Source: Pedococcus aerophilus
Lineage (GTDB): Bacteria; Actinomycetota; Actinomycetes; Actinomycetales; Dermatophilaceae
Assembly: GCF_039532215.1 (NCBI RefSeq)
Contig: NZ_BAAARN010000001.1
Span: 2,155,942 to 2,219,941 of the forward strand
Length of the DNA: 64,000 nt
Direction: 5' to 3'
Shown: positions 1-8,254 of the stretch, piece after piece
Numbering within the stretch: the first letter of the stretch is position 1
Layout of the letters: each line of letters starts with the position of its first letter
Translations under genes and position numbers: made by a program
Notes under the pieces: generated by a model
What the model saw: only the letters and a program-made list of their open reading frames with translations
Databases searched by the model: none
What the model was told of the DNA's origin: nothing

Positions 1-13
1 CAGCCTGCGCCGC

Positions 14-45
14 GTCACGGCCCCGCCCCCTGACGGGGCCGTGAC
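14..45 (-). terminator. Strong hairpin downstream of efeO
   Basis: Perfect 12-bp inverted repeat (GTCACGGCCCCG at 14-25 and its complement at 34-45) with an 8-nt loop. It lies about 50 bases past the stop of the leftward efeO gene. There is no T-tract, as is usual for actinobacterial terminators. It suggests efeU-efeO transcription ends here and that any efeB copy is not directly co-transcribed. Confidence 0.6.
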
Positions 46-98
46 GGGCGGGGAACCCGCGCCGGGAGTGGGCGGCGCAGGAGGTGTGGGGGGCTGGG

Positions 99-1235
99 TC
101 ACTTCCCGGCCACCACGCCGGAGACCTTGGAGATCGGCTCGCTCACCGCATCGAGGGCCACGGCGAGCGCCTTGACCTCGGCCTGGGTGAGCGCGGTGTA
201 GGACTCGAACCCTGCGTCGGTGCGGTGCGCGTCGAGGGCGGTGTCGAGGCTGGCGAACCGCGCGTCGATCGTCGTCAGCAGGGCCGCGTCACGGGCCTTG
301 AGCACAGGTCGGAGCGCGTCGATGGCCGCCTTGGAGCCCTTGACGTTCTCGTCGAAGTCGTAGAGGTCGGTGTGGCTGTAGCGGTCCTCCTCGCCGGTGA
401 TCTTGCCGGTGGCGACCTCGTCGAGCAGGGCCTTGGAGCCGTTGGCGAGCTGGAGCGGGTTGAGCTCGACGGCCTTGGCCTTCGCGACGATCTCCTTGAC
501 GTCGACGAGCAGCTTGTCGGCGATGGCGGAGGTGTCGGGCTGCAGGCCGCTGACCCACAGGTCCTTCTCGAGGCGGTGGAAGCCGGTGAACTCCATGCCC
601 TCCTCGACGACGTCCTCGCGCCCGTCGATCATCGGGTCGAGGTCGCCGAAGGACTCCGCGACGGGCTCGATGCGCTCCCAGGGGCCGCGGGCGACCGGGA
701 ACGCCTTCTTGGCCTCCTCGACCTTGCCCGCCTTCACCAGGTCGACGAACTCCGTGGTCCGCACGAGCAGCTCGTCGGCCTGTGCGGACACGAACGTCCG
801 GTAGTCCGCCACCGCGGCGGTCATCGCGGCATCAGGCGCCTGGCTCGACGTCGCCCCCGTGACGGTGAAGTCGCCGCGGATGCCGGTGCCCTTCATCCCG
901 GGCTTGCACGCGGTCTCGTAGGTGCCGGGGTTGGCCACCTCGACGTGGAAGGTACGGGTCAGGCCGGGGGTGATGTTCTCGACCTCGCCGATGATCTGGT
1001 CACCCTCGCCGTAGACGTAGAACTCGTTGACCTTGGACCCCGTGTTGCGGACCGTGAACTCGATGGTCCCCGCGGCAGCTTCGGTGCGGGCGACGGTGCA
1101 GGTGGTGTCGGTGGCGTCGACCGTGATCGGGCCCGTGCCGTCAGCACTCGTGCTCGAGGCGTCGCCCGAGCTGCAGGCGACCGTCGTGGCGAGGACTGCA
1201 GCCGTCAGTGCGACGGCAAGGGTGTGGGTGCGCAT
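99..1235 (-). CDS. efeO: EfeO/EfeM-type iron uptake lipoprotein
   Basis: Periplasm-side component of the EfeUOB elemental/ferrous iron uptake system. The 378-residue product starts with a lipoprotein signal peptide whose lipobox (TTVAC, Cys near residue 21) predicts membrane anchoring. A cupredoxin-like N-terminal domain follows (about residues 35-125, FTVRNTGSKVNEFYVYG), then an imelysin/peptidase-M75 domain to the C-terminus, the two-domain form of EfeO. An AGGAG ribosome site precedes the ATG. It lies 70 bases downstream of the permease gene and is probably co-transcribed under the iron box at 2204. No efeB peroxidase gene is visible in the window. Confidence 0.93.
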   Translation of the reverse strand: MRTHTLAVALTAAVLATTVACSSGDASSTSADGTGPITVDATDTTCTVARTEAAAGTIEFTVRNTGSKVNEFYVYGEGDQIIGEVENITPGLTRTFHVEVANPGTYETACKPGMKGTGIRGDFTVTGATSSQAPDAAMTAAVADYRTFVSAQADELLVRTTEFVDLVKAGKVEEAKKAFPVARGPWERIEPVAESFGDLDPMIDGREDVVEEGMEFTGFHRLEKDLWVSGLQPDTSAIADKLLVDVKEIVAKAKAVELNPLQLANGSKALLDEVATGKITGEEDRYSHTDLYDFDENVKGSKAAIDALRPVLKARDAALLTTIDARFASLDTALDAHRTDAGFESYTALTQAEVKALAVALDAVSEPISKVSGVVAGK

Positions 1236-1305
1236 GGTGGATGGTGCTCCTGGTCTGCGGTGGGGAGTGGGTATGGCGCGTGGCCGGGTTCGGGTGCGGG
1301 CCGGC

Positions 1306-2163
1306 TCAGCCGGTGGCGACGGGCGTGGCGACGGCCGGCCGGGGACGAGCCCCGGCAGCCGGTCGCTGCGGGCGCAGGAACAGCGTGAGGACCGTGACCG
1401 TGTAGACGGTCCAGGCCACGGCCTGCAGCCACGTGGTGTCGGGGGTGAAGTTGACGGTGCCCTTGAGCAGGACGCCGTACCAGGAGTCCGGGGGGACTGC
1501 GCCGCTGACGTCGAAGGCGAGGCTGTTCAGGCCGGGCAGGAAGGCGGCTTCCTGGAGGTCGTGGATGCCGTAGGACAAGATCCCGGCGGCCACGACGACG
1601 AGCGCGATCCCGGTCCACCGGAAGAACACCGACAGGTTGATCCGCACCGCCCCGCGGTAGATCAGCACCCCGAGGGCGACCGCGACGGCCAGGCCGACGA
1701 CGAACCCGACCAGCGGCTGCGTCGTGCTGGCGCCGGCGGTCTGCACGCTGGCGTAGAAGAACAGCGCGGTCTCCAGCCCCTCGCGCCCGACCCCGAGGAA
1801 GCCGACGAGCGCGACCGCCCAGCCGCCGACCGACAGCGCCTGGTCGAGGCGGCCCTTGAGCTCACCGGAGATCGTGCGGGCCGCGGTCCGCATCCAGAAC
1901 ACCATGGCCGTCACGAAGCCGACCGCGATGATCGACGCGGTGCCGCCGATGAGCTCCTGGGCCTCGAACGAGAGCTGGCGCGTGCCATACGTGAGCAGGG
2001 CTCCCAGCCCGATCGACAGGGCGACGGCGACCGCGACCCCGGCCCAGACGTGCTTGAGGGCCCAGCGGCGATCGGTCTTGACGAGGAACGCCACGAGGAT
2101 GACGACGACGAGGGCGGCCTCGAGGCCCTCCCTGAGTCCGATGAGGGCGTTGCTGATGAGCAC
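1306..2163 (-). CDS. efeU: FTR1-family iron permease EfeU
   Basis: High-affinity iron permease of the OFeT/FTR1 family. The roughly 285-residue product is mostly membrane segments (about seven) and carries both diagnostic REGLE motifs: residues 11-15 (GLREGLEAA) and 127-131 (GREGLETALF), whose acidic residues bind iron during transport. I chose the GTG at 2163 because family members start just before this first helix; an ATG at 2187 would add eight atypical residues. First gene of the efeU-efeO unit, with an IdeR/DtxR-like box about 40 bases upstream. Confidence 0.93.
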   Translation of the reverse strand: MLISNALIGLREGLEAALVVVILVAFLVKTDRRWALKHVWAGVAVAVALSIGLGALLTYGTRQLSFEAQELIGGTASIIAVGFVTAMVFWMRTAARTISGELKGRLDQALSVGGWAVALVGFLGVGREGLETALFFYASVQTAGASTTQPLVGFVVGLAVAVALGVLIYRGAVRINLSVFFRWTGIALVVVAAGILSYGIHDLQEAAFLPGLNSLAFDVSGAVPPDSWYGVLLKGTVNFTPDTTWLQAVAWTVYTVTVLTLFLRPQRPAAGARPRPAVATPVATG

Positions 2164-2203
2164 GGCGACCTGATTTCGACACGGCAATGTTGCGTATTAG
2201 GAC

Positions 2204-2222
2204 TAAGGTAAGCCTTCCCTAA
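2204..2222 (-). promoter_or_regulatory. IdeR/DtxR iron box upstream of efeU
   Basis: The 19-bp sequence TAAGGTAAGCCTTCCCTAA matches the mycobacterial/corynebacterial iron box TTAGGTTAGSCTAACCTAA at 15 of 19 positions, including both outer half-sites. It sits 41 bases upstream of the efeU GTG and about 120 bases upstream of zwf. It predicts Fe2+-dependent repression of efeUO. Seen directly; the regulator itself is not in the window. Confidence 0.8.
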
Positions 2223-2341
2223 GACTCCCCGTCAAGTCGTGACCGGTGGCCGGGCGTCGTGAGGCGTCGAGTGCCAGTCCGTGCGGTGGCCCCACGCGGT
2301 CACGTTGTGCACAGCCCCACCTGCGGTGGGAGTATCGGCGG

Positions 2342-3844
2342 GTGTCCGAGCCCACGCCCCGCAGCGCGCAGACGATCTCCTACCCCGCCTCCGACGCGCG
2401 GTCCTCGCGTGGGGCGCTGGAGAAGGCCGACCCGCACGTCGTCGTCCTCTTCGGGGCGACCGGCGACCTGGCCCGGCGCAAGCTGCTGCCCGGCCTGGCC
2501 CACCTGGCGGCCTCGGAGCTGGCCCCGGCGATCCGGGTCGTGGGCACCTCGCTGGAGGAGATGAGCGACGCGGAGTTCCGAGAGTTCGCGCGGAAGGCGG
2601 TCGAGGAGTTCGGCAGCCACCGGCTCACGCCCGAGCAGTGGGACAAGTTCGACGACTTCCTCGTCTACGTCCCGCAGTCCGCCGGTCCCGAGCCCCTCGC
2701 CGCTGCCGTCGCCGCGGCGGAGGAGAGCCTCGGGCCGGACGCCCTGCGGCTGCACTACCTGTCGGTGCCGCCCAAGGCAGCGATCGCCGTCATCAAGATG
2801 CTGCGCGAGGCCGACCTCGTCGACCGGTCACGCGTGGTGATGGAGAAGCCGTTCGGCACCGACCTCGCGAGCGCCATCGCCCTCAACGACCAGGTGCACG
2901 AGACGTTCGACGAGCGCCAGGTCTTCCGGATCGACCACTTCCTCGGCAAGGAGGCGGCCCAGAACATCCTCGCCTTCCGGTTCGCCAACGGCCTGTTCGA
3001 GCCGATCTGGAACCGCAACTTCATCGACCACATCCAGATCGACATCCCCGAGACGCTCGGCCTGGACCAGCGCGCCAACTTCTACGAGGCGACCGGCGCC
3101 TACAAGGACATGGTCGTCACGCACCTGTTCCAGGTCATGGCGTTCGTCGCGATGGAGCCGCCGACCGCGCTCGAACCGCGGGCCATTTCCGAGGAGAAGA
3201 ACAAGGTCTTCCGGTCGTTGCTGCCGATCGAGCCGTCCGACGTCGTGCGTGGCCAGTTCGCCGGGTACACCGCCCTCGACGGGGTTCCTCGCGACTCCGA
3301 CACCGAGACGTTCATCGCCCTCAAGTGCGGCCTGGACAACTGGCGCTGGGCCGGCGTGCCGTTCTACCTGCGCACCGGCAAGAAGATGGCCGAGGGCGCG
3401 CGCATCATCTCGATCGCGTTCAAGGAGGCGCCGCGGTCGATGTTCCCCGCGCACTCCGGGGTCGGGAACGCCGGACCGGACCACCTGACCTTCGACCTCG
3501 CCGACGAGTCCAAGGTGTCGCTGTCGTTCTACGGCAAGCGTCCCGGACCGGGCATGCGCCTGGAGAAGCTGTCGATGCAGTTCTCCACCCAGGAGACCGA
3601 GCGCGCCGGCGACGTCCTCGAGGCGTACGAGCGGCTCATCCTCGACGCCATGCGGGGTGACCACACCCTCTTCACGACGGCCGAGGGCATCGAGTCGCTG
3701 TGGGAGCGGTCGGCGCCGCTGCTGGAGAACCCGCCCGAGGTGAAGTCCTACCCGCCCGGCACCTGGGGCCCGAACGCCATCCACCAGCTCATCGCCCCGC
3801 ACGCATGGCGGCTGCCCTTCGAACGCGCCTGGCGCGAGAAGTAG
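2342..3844 (+). CDS. zwf: Glucose-6-phosphate 1-dehydrogenase
   Basis: First enzyme of the oxidative pentose phosphate pathway: glucose-6-phosphate + NADP+ to 6-phosphogluconolactone + NADPH. The Rossmann nucleotide-binding motif GATGDLARRKL is at residues 38-48 and the active-site signature RIDHFLGKE at about 196-204. At 500 residues from the GTG at 2342 it is normal for the family. That start has a GTGGGAG ribosome site nine bases upstream; an ATG at 2246 would add 32 low-complexity residues. It is followed immediately by the convergent pheA gene (3-base gap). The pathway partner gnd lies at 54.4-55.9 kb. Confidence 0.95.
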   Translation: MSEPTPRSAQTISYPASDARSSRGALEKADPHVVVLFGATGDLARRKLLPGLAHLAASELAPAIRVVGTSLEEMSDAEFREFARKAVEEFGSHRLTPEQWDKFDDFLVYVPQSAGPEPLAAAVAAAEESLGPDALRLHYLSVPPKAAIAVIKMLREADLVDRSRVVMEKPFGTDLASAIALNDQVHETFDERQVFRIDHFLGKEAAQNILAFRFANGLFEPIWNRNFIDHIQIDIPETLGLDQRANFYEATGAYKDMVVTHLFQVMAFVAMEPPTALEPRAISEEKNKVFRSLLPIEPSDVVRGQFAGYTALDGVPRDSDTETFIALKCGLDNWRWAGVPFYLRTGKKMAEGARIISIAFKEAPRSMFPAHSGVGNAGPDHLTFDLADESKVSLSFYGKRPGPGMRLEKLSMQFSTQETERAGDVLEAYERLILDAMRGDHTLFTTAEGIESLWERSAPLLENPPEVKSYPPGTWGPNAIHQLIAPHAWRLPFERAWREK

Positions 3845-3847
3845 CCC

Positions 3848-4798
3848 TCAGGCGCGCAGGGAGTGGAGCCAGGCCCGTGCCTCGCCGAACGCCTCGTCGG
3901 TCGTGTGGGGCGTCACCCGCACCGCAGTGCCGTGCGCAGCGGGGTAGCTGCCGAGGAAGCGCACCTCCGCGCACACCCGCTTGAGCCCGAGCAGCGCCTC
4001 GCCGACGCGCTCGTCGAGGACGTGGCCCTCGATGTCGATCGAGAAGCAGTAGCTGCCCATCGACGCCTTGGTCGGGCGTGACTCCAGCCGCGACATGTTG
4101 ATCCCGCGCACGGCGAACTGCTCCAGCAGCTCGAGCAGGCCACCCGCGTGGTCGTCGCGCTGGAACAGCACCAGCGTCGTCTTGTCGGCCCCGGTGCGTT
4201 CCGGGAGGTCGCCCGGGCGCGCGACGAGGACGAACCGCGTCACCGCCGCGGCGTTGTCACCGATGTCCTCGGCGAGCACCTCGAGCCCGTGGTTGCTCGC
4301 GGCCACAGGTGCGCAAACAGCTGCCTGGTATGCCGCCTGCTCACCGTCGCCACCGGCCAGCCCCGCCGCCGCGGCGGCGGTCGAGAGCGTCGGGACGTAG
4401 GTCGCCTCGGGGAGGTTGGCGTCCATCCAGCCGCGGACCTGCGCCCAGGCATGGGAGTGTGTGCCGACCGCGCGGACGTCGGCACGCGCCATACCGGGTC
4501 GGGCGGCGAGGACGAAGGTGATGGGGACGAGGACCTCGGCGACCACGACGAGCGGGTCGCCGCTGGCGAGGGCGTCGAGGGTGGCGCTGACGCCGCCCTC
4601 GACGGAGTTCTCGATCGGCACCATGGCGCCGTCGACCTCGCCGGCCCGCAGCAGCGCGAGGGCTGCGTCGACCGAGCCGCACGGGCGGTGGGTCGCCCCC
4701 GCGGACGGGGCCCAGGCGTCGAGCGCCATCTGGGTGAAGGTGCCCTCGGGGCCGAGGTAGGCGTAGGTGCGTGGGGCGCGGTCGCTGGTGCTCGTCAT
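3848..4798 (-). CDS. pheA: Prephenate dehydratase
   Basis: Converts prephenate to phenylpyruvate in phenylalanine synthesis. The 316-residue monofunctional form begins YAYLGPEGTFTQMAL (substrate-binding domain). It contains a PIENSVEGGV segment and a C-terminal ACT domain with the ESRPTKASMGSYCF signature, the phenylalanine feedback site. The cytosolic DUF4446 gene precedes it with a 3-base gap, so the two are probably one transcript. No chorismate mutase domain is present. Confidence 0.95.
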   Translation of the reverse strand: MTSTSDRAPRTYAYLGPEGTFTQMALDAWAPSAGATHRPCGSVDAALALLRAGEVDGAMVPIENSVEGGVSATLDALASGDPLVVVAEVLVPITFVLAARPGMARADVRAVGTHSHAWAQVRGWMDANLPEATYVPTLSTAAAAAGLAGGDGEQAAYQAAVCAPVAASNHGLEVLAEDIGDNAAAVTRFVLVARPGDLPERTGADKTTLVLFQRDDHAGGLLELLEQFAVRGINMSRLESRPTKASMGSYCFSIDIEGHVLDERVGEALLGLKRVCAEVRFLGSYPAAHGTAVRVTPHTTDEAFGEARAWLHSLRA

Positions 4799-4801
4799 GC
4801 G

Positions 4802-5215
4802 TCAGGCCTTCTGCGATCCGGTGCGGGCAGCGGCGAGCGCCTGCTGCTCCTCGGGGGTGAGGGTCGCGTCGGAGCCACCGCCGACGACCCCCTTGGCGTA
4901 GGTGCGGGACTCGCCGCGGGCGTGGATGGCCGAGAAGACCAGGCCGTCGCCGCGGTCGTCGACCACGGCGGCGCTGAACGACAGCCGCCCACCCATGTCG
5001 CCGAACGCGTCGTACCGGACGACCGCCACGTGGCGCAGGGCCTGGGCGATGTCCGCTCGCAGGGCGGCCAGGTCACCGGACCCCACCGGGCGCTGGGACT
5101 CCAGGGCACGGACCTGCGCGCGGGCACGGCCGGCCTGCACGACCGCGAGCGCGGCCACCGCCAGGGCGAGCACGGCGACGACGAGCGCGGTGAGGGTCAG
5201 GGCGGAGTCGGACAC
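4802..5215 (-). CDS. DUF4446 membrane-anchored protein
   Basis: A 137-residue protein of the DUF4446 family, function unknown. An N-terminal hydrophobic helix (about residues 6-30, rich in A, L and V) would anchor it, with a short polar linker and a small C-terminal domain containing VVRYDAFGDMGGRLSFSAA, the family's most conserved stretch. The start is GTG at 5215; no strong ribosome site is visible. It directly precedes pheA, a pairing that says little about role. Its upstream region is shared with the divergent GDT1-type gene. Confidence 0.8.
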   Translation of the reverse strand: MSDSALTLTALVVAVLALAVAALAVVQAGRARAQVRALESQRPVGSGDLAALRADIAQALRHVAVVRYDAFGDMGGRLSFSAAVVDDRGDGLVFSAIHARGESRTYAKGVVGGGSDATLTPEEQQALAAARTGSQKA

Positions 5216-5257
5216 CCCGGAAGCGTATTGGCGTCGCGCGGATACAGTCGACGCGAT

Positions 5258-5878
5258 ATGGAATTCACCCTCGTCACCGCTGCCATCGTCTTCGGCGCGA
5301 TCTTCCTCGTGGAGCTCCCGGACAAGACCTTCATCGCCACGTTGGTGCTGGCCACGCGGTTCCGGCCGCTGTTCGTGTGGATCGGGGTGTCGCTGGCGTT
5401 CCTCGTCCAGACCCTCGTCGCCGTCTCGGTGGGTGGGCTGCTGGCCCAGCTGCCGCGCACGCCGGTGGAGATCTTCGCGGCGGCGATGTTCCTCATCGGC
5501 GGGGTGCTGCTGCTGCGGGGGGCGTCCAAGGCCGACGAGGAGGAGAAGGAGGCCGAGGAGGAGTTCTCGCACAAGGGGGCGGCCACCGCGGTCGGGCTCC
5601 GGGCCATCGGGGTGTCGTTCGGCGTGCTGTTCCTCGCCGAGTGGGGCGACCTTTCGCAGATCCTCACGGCGACCCTGGTGCTGCGGTACCACGAGCCGCT
5701 CTCGGTGTTCGTCGGTGCGTTCCTCGCGCTCGTCACCATCTCCGGCCTCGCCACGATCCTCGGCCGGGTGCTGCTGGCCCGCGTGAAGCTCGCGACGATC
5801 CGCCGCATCGGTGGTGGCGTCTGCCTGCTGCTCGCCGCTGTCACGGTCCTCGAGATCGCCGGGGTCTTCGGCGGCTGA
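5258..5878 (+). CDS. GDT1/TMEM165 (UPF0016) cation transporter
   Basis: A 206-residue membrane protein of the UPF0016 family. It has six predicted helices in two inverted halves, each with the family E-x-G/P-D-K/L signature: ELPDKT in helix 1 and EWGDLSQ in helix 4. Homologues transport Mn2+ or Ca2+ against H+. The two halves are separated by an acidic cytosolic loop (EEEKEAEEEF) near residues 86-98. Start ATG at 5258; only 42 bases separate it from the divergent DUF4446 gene. Mn export is the likeliest role by family; substrate not determinable here. Confidence 0.85.
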   Translation: MEFTLVTAAIVFGAIFLVELPDKTFIATLVLATRFRPLFVWIGVSLAFLVQTLVAVSVGGLLAQLPRTPVEIFAAAMFLIGGVLLLRGASKADEEEKEAEEEFSHKGAATAVGLRAIGVSFGVLFLAEWGDLSQILTATLVLRYHEPLSVFVGAFLALVTISGLATILGRVLLARVKLATIRRIGGGVCLLLAAVTVLEIAGVFGG

Positions 5879-5904
5879 CCCGGCCACGAGCTGCGCCGGT
5901 CCGG

Positions 5905-6876
5905 TCAGGGGGTGGCGAGGTTGATCGGGGTGCCGGCGGCGAAGGCGAGGACCTGGTCGACGGCGGCGGAGTACAGGCTCTCGAGGACGTCCCACTCGAC
6001 GTAGCCCAGGTGCGGGGTGGCGGTGATTCCGGGCAGGCCGATGAGCGGGTCGGCGGCACCCAGGACCGGCTCGTCCTCGAACACGTCGACTGCCGCCCGA
6101 CCCGGGCGACCGGCCGACACGGCTGCGGCGAGTGCTCCGGGCTCGACGATGCCGGCGCGGGAGGTGTTCACGAGCAGGGCGCTGGGCTTCATCAGGGCGA
6201 GGTCGCCTGCGGTGACGATGCCGCTCGTCCCGTCGTTCAGCGGCAGGTGCAGCGTCAGCACGTCCGCGGAGGAGAAGAACTCCTCCTTGCTCCCGGCGAC
6301 GGCGAACCCCGCGTCTGCAGCCCGGGCCAGCGAACCAGCTCGCCCCCAGCAGACGACGTCCATGCCGAACGCCCTCCCGACCTCGGCGACCCGGCTGCCG
6401 ATCCGGCCGTAGGCCCAGACGCCGAGGGTCTTGCCCTCAACCGAGGTGCCGACAGACCCCTGCCACTGGCCGGCGCGCAGCCGGGCGACCTCCTCCGGGA
6501 GGTGGCGCAACGACGCGAGGACCAGCCCCCACGTGAGCTCGGCCGTCGTCGCGGCCGAGCCGGCGCCGCCCGCACAGACGGTGATGCCGCACTCGGCGAA
6601 CGCCTCGAGGTCGAGGTGGCCGGTGTTGCGGCCGGTCTGGCTGACCAGGCGCAGGGTGTCGAGCCCTTCGACCACCGACCGCGGGAAGGGGGTCCGCTGC
6701 TGGAGCAGGACCACCGCGTCGAACCCGCTCAACCGCTCCACGAGCGCAGAGCCCGTGACCGAGTCGGTGAAGGTCACCACCTCGTGGCCCGCCACCGCGT
6801 CGTCCCCCCTCAGCCGGCGCGCGGCCGCGAGCTGGTCGAAGGCGGACTGGTAGTCGTCGAGCACGGCGATCCTCAT
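5905..6876 (-). CDS. D-2-hydroxyacid dehydrogenase family protein
   Basis: A 323-residue NAD-dependent oxidoreductase of the phosphoglycerate dehydrogenase superfamily. Seen: an N-terminal MRIAVLDDYQSAF segment, the catalytic-domain Arg in LVSQTGRNTGHLDL, a nucleotide-binding motif GVWAYGRIGSRVAEVG, the family LVNTSRAGIVE block, and the Glu/His pair in DVFEDEP and TATPHLGYVEWD. The substrate cannot be assigned. Its ATG overlaps the TGA of the upstream GT87 gene (ATGA at 6873-6876), so translation is coupled, although no metabolic link between the two is evident. Confidence 0.88.
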   Translation of the reverse strand: MRIAVLDDYQSAFDQLAAARRLRGDDAVAGHEVVTFTDSVTGSALVERLSGFDAVVLLQQRTPFPRSVVEGLDTLRLVSQTGRNTGHLDLEAFAECGITVCAGGAGSAATTAELTWGLVLASLRHLPEEVARLRAGQWQGSVGTSVEGKTLGVWAYGRIGSRVAEVGRAFGMDVVCWGRAGSLARAADAGFAVAGSKEEFFSSADVLTLHLPLNDGTSGIVTAGDLALMKPSALLVNTSRAGIVEPGALAAAVSAGRPGRAAVDVFEDEPVLGAADPLIGLPGITATPHLGYVEWDVLESLYSAAVDQVLAFAAGTPINLATP

Positions 6877-8213
6877 CTGGCCTCCACGGTCGTGCGGTCG
6901 GTGACCTCGCGCCGTACCGGGTCGGGCCGGTGCAGCGCCCACCAGAGCAGGCCGAGGGCGAGCAGCGAGCCGAAGGTGTCGGCGTTCTGCAGCACCCGCC
7001 CCGGGAACTCCGGCCAGGACGGCTGGTTGAGCCACGAGATGCCCCACCACGGCATCCGGCAGAGGAAGAAGACGGTGATCGCCCCCGCGGCCCACAGCCT
7101 GCGCCGGTCCTGCCACGGCGCAGCCCCGAGGACGGCGAACACGACGACGACCATCCAGTGCAGGTGGTGGATCCATGCGACCGGCGACAGCAGCACGGCC
7201 ATGAGCCCGACGGCGGCGACCTCGCTGATCGAGTCGCCGGCGCGGAACGCCCGACGGGCCAGGGAGTACCCGATGACGCCGACGACCACGACGAGGACGA
7301 GCCACAGGATGTTGCCGGCGAGGCCGTCGGGCCCGACGCGCAGCAGGAACCCGCGGATGCTCTGGTTGGACGTGCCCGCGTTCGGCCCGAGCCGCGCCGG
7401 GTCCTGCAGCGCCCCGCCCCAGAACGCGAACGACGCCTCCGGCAGCAGCAGCCAGGAGCCGACCGTGACGCCGACGGCCGTGCCGACCGCGGTCGCCGCC
7501 TCCTTCCACCGCCGGTTCACGAGGTAGTGGATGACGAAGACGCCGGGGGTGAGCTTGATCGACATCGCGATCCCGACGAGGACGCCGGGAGGTATGCGGC
7601 GCAGCACTCCCGGGCGCGGACGGCGCAGGTCCATGAGGCAGGCCAGCACCATGAAGGCGTTGACCTGGCCGAACCGCAGGCCGTCGGACACCGGGTGCAG
7701 CCACAGCATGGGAGCGGTGAGCAGGGCCAGGGTCAGGGGCGCGAGGGTCCCGGTGCGGTGGATCAGCCGCCACCCGGCGTACCAGACGATCGCCGTCGTG
7801 GCCGCGACCTGCGCGAGCGTCCACAGCCACCCGATGACGCCGAACGGCAGGAAAGCCAACGGGATCGCGAGGATCGCCGCGAACGGCGGGTAGGTGAACG
7901 GCAACAGCTGCGGCGCCTCGGTCATCGCCGAGTAGATCGGTCGCCCGGTGAGGATCGACACGCCCGCCTCGCGGTAGACCTCGACGTCGACCTGCCACTG
8001 GTCCATCGGCCAGAACACGAGGTAGCGCAGCACCGGCAATGACGCGGCGAGCGCGATGACGAGGACGGCGACCGACCAGCGTGCCGGTGACGGCAGCCGC
8101 CCGAACCGCGCCGCGAAGCCTGAGCCGTACCGGCGCCCGACCCGCGCGGCCGCCGACCACCACCGTGCCGTGCGGCTGCCGGGGGGTGCCGCAGGGCGGG
8201 TCGTGGTGGTCAC
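6873..8213 (-). CDS. GT87-family (DUF2029) mannosyltransferase
   Basis: A 446-residue polytopic membrane protein of the GT-C glycosyltransferase fold (GT87), the family of mycobacterial PimE that moves mannose from polyprenyl-phosphate-mannose. About ten to twelve membrane helices are visible. An early extracytoplasmic acidic loop (PMDQWQVDVEVYREAG) carries the metal/catalytic Asp-Glu residues typical of GT-C enzymes. The start is GTG at 8213. It is divergent from the large membrane protein at 8255 with 41 bases between them and is near two further envelope glycosyltransferases, suggesting lipoglycan or wall mannan synthesis. Confidence 0.85.
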   Translation of the reverse strand: MTTTTRPAAPPGSRTARWWSAAARVGRRYGSGFAARFGRLPSPARWSVAVLVIALAASLPVLRYLVFWPMDQWQVDVEVYREAGVSILTGRPIYSAMTEAPQLLPFTYPPFAAILAIPLAFLPFGVIGWLWTLAQVAATTAIVWYAGWRLIHRTGTLAPLTLALLTAPMLWLHPVSDGLRFGQVNAFMVLACLMDLRRPRPGVLRRIPPGVLVGIAMSIKLTPGVFVIHYLVNRRWKEAATAVGTAVGVTVGSWLLLPEASFAFWGGALQDPARLGPNAGTSNQSIRGFLLRVGPDGLAGNILWLVLVVVVGVIGYSLARRAFRAGDSISEVAAVGLMAVLLSPVAWIHHLHWMVVVVFAVLGAAPWQDRRRLWAAGAITVFFLCRMPWWGISWLNQPSWPEFPGRVLQNADTFGSLLALGLLWWALHRPDPVRREVTDRTTVEAR

Positions 8214-8254
8214 GCCCCCATTCTTGCGCGTGTCCGGACCCGTAGCCTGTACCG

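Noticed and set aside
4148-5257. Long N-terminal extension upstream of the GDT1 gene
   Set aside because: The open frame from 4148 is antisense to pheA and DUF4446; family members start at the ATG at 5258.
5221-5257. -35/-10 promoter for the GDT1 gene (TTGGCG and TACAGT)
   Set aside because: The hexamers are only 10 bases apart, which does not fit a sigma-70 promoter.
5377-7527. 716-residue open frame on the + strand
   Set aside because: It is an antisense/out-of-frame shadow of the GDT1, hydroxyacid dehydrogenase and GT87 genes; Arg/Gly/Pro-rich with no domain.
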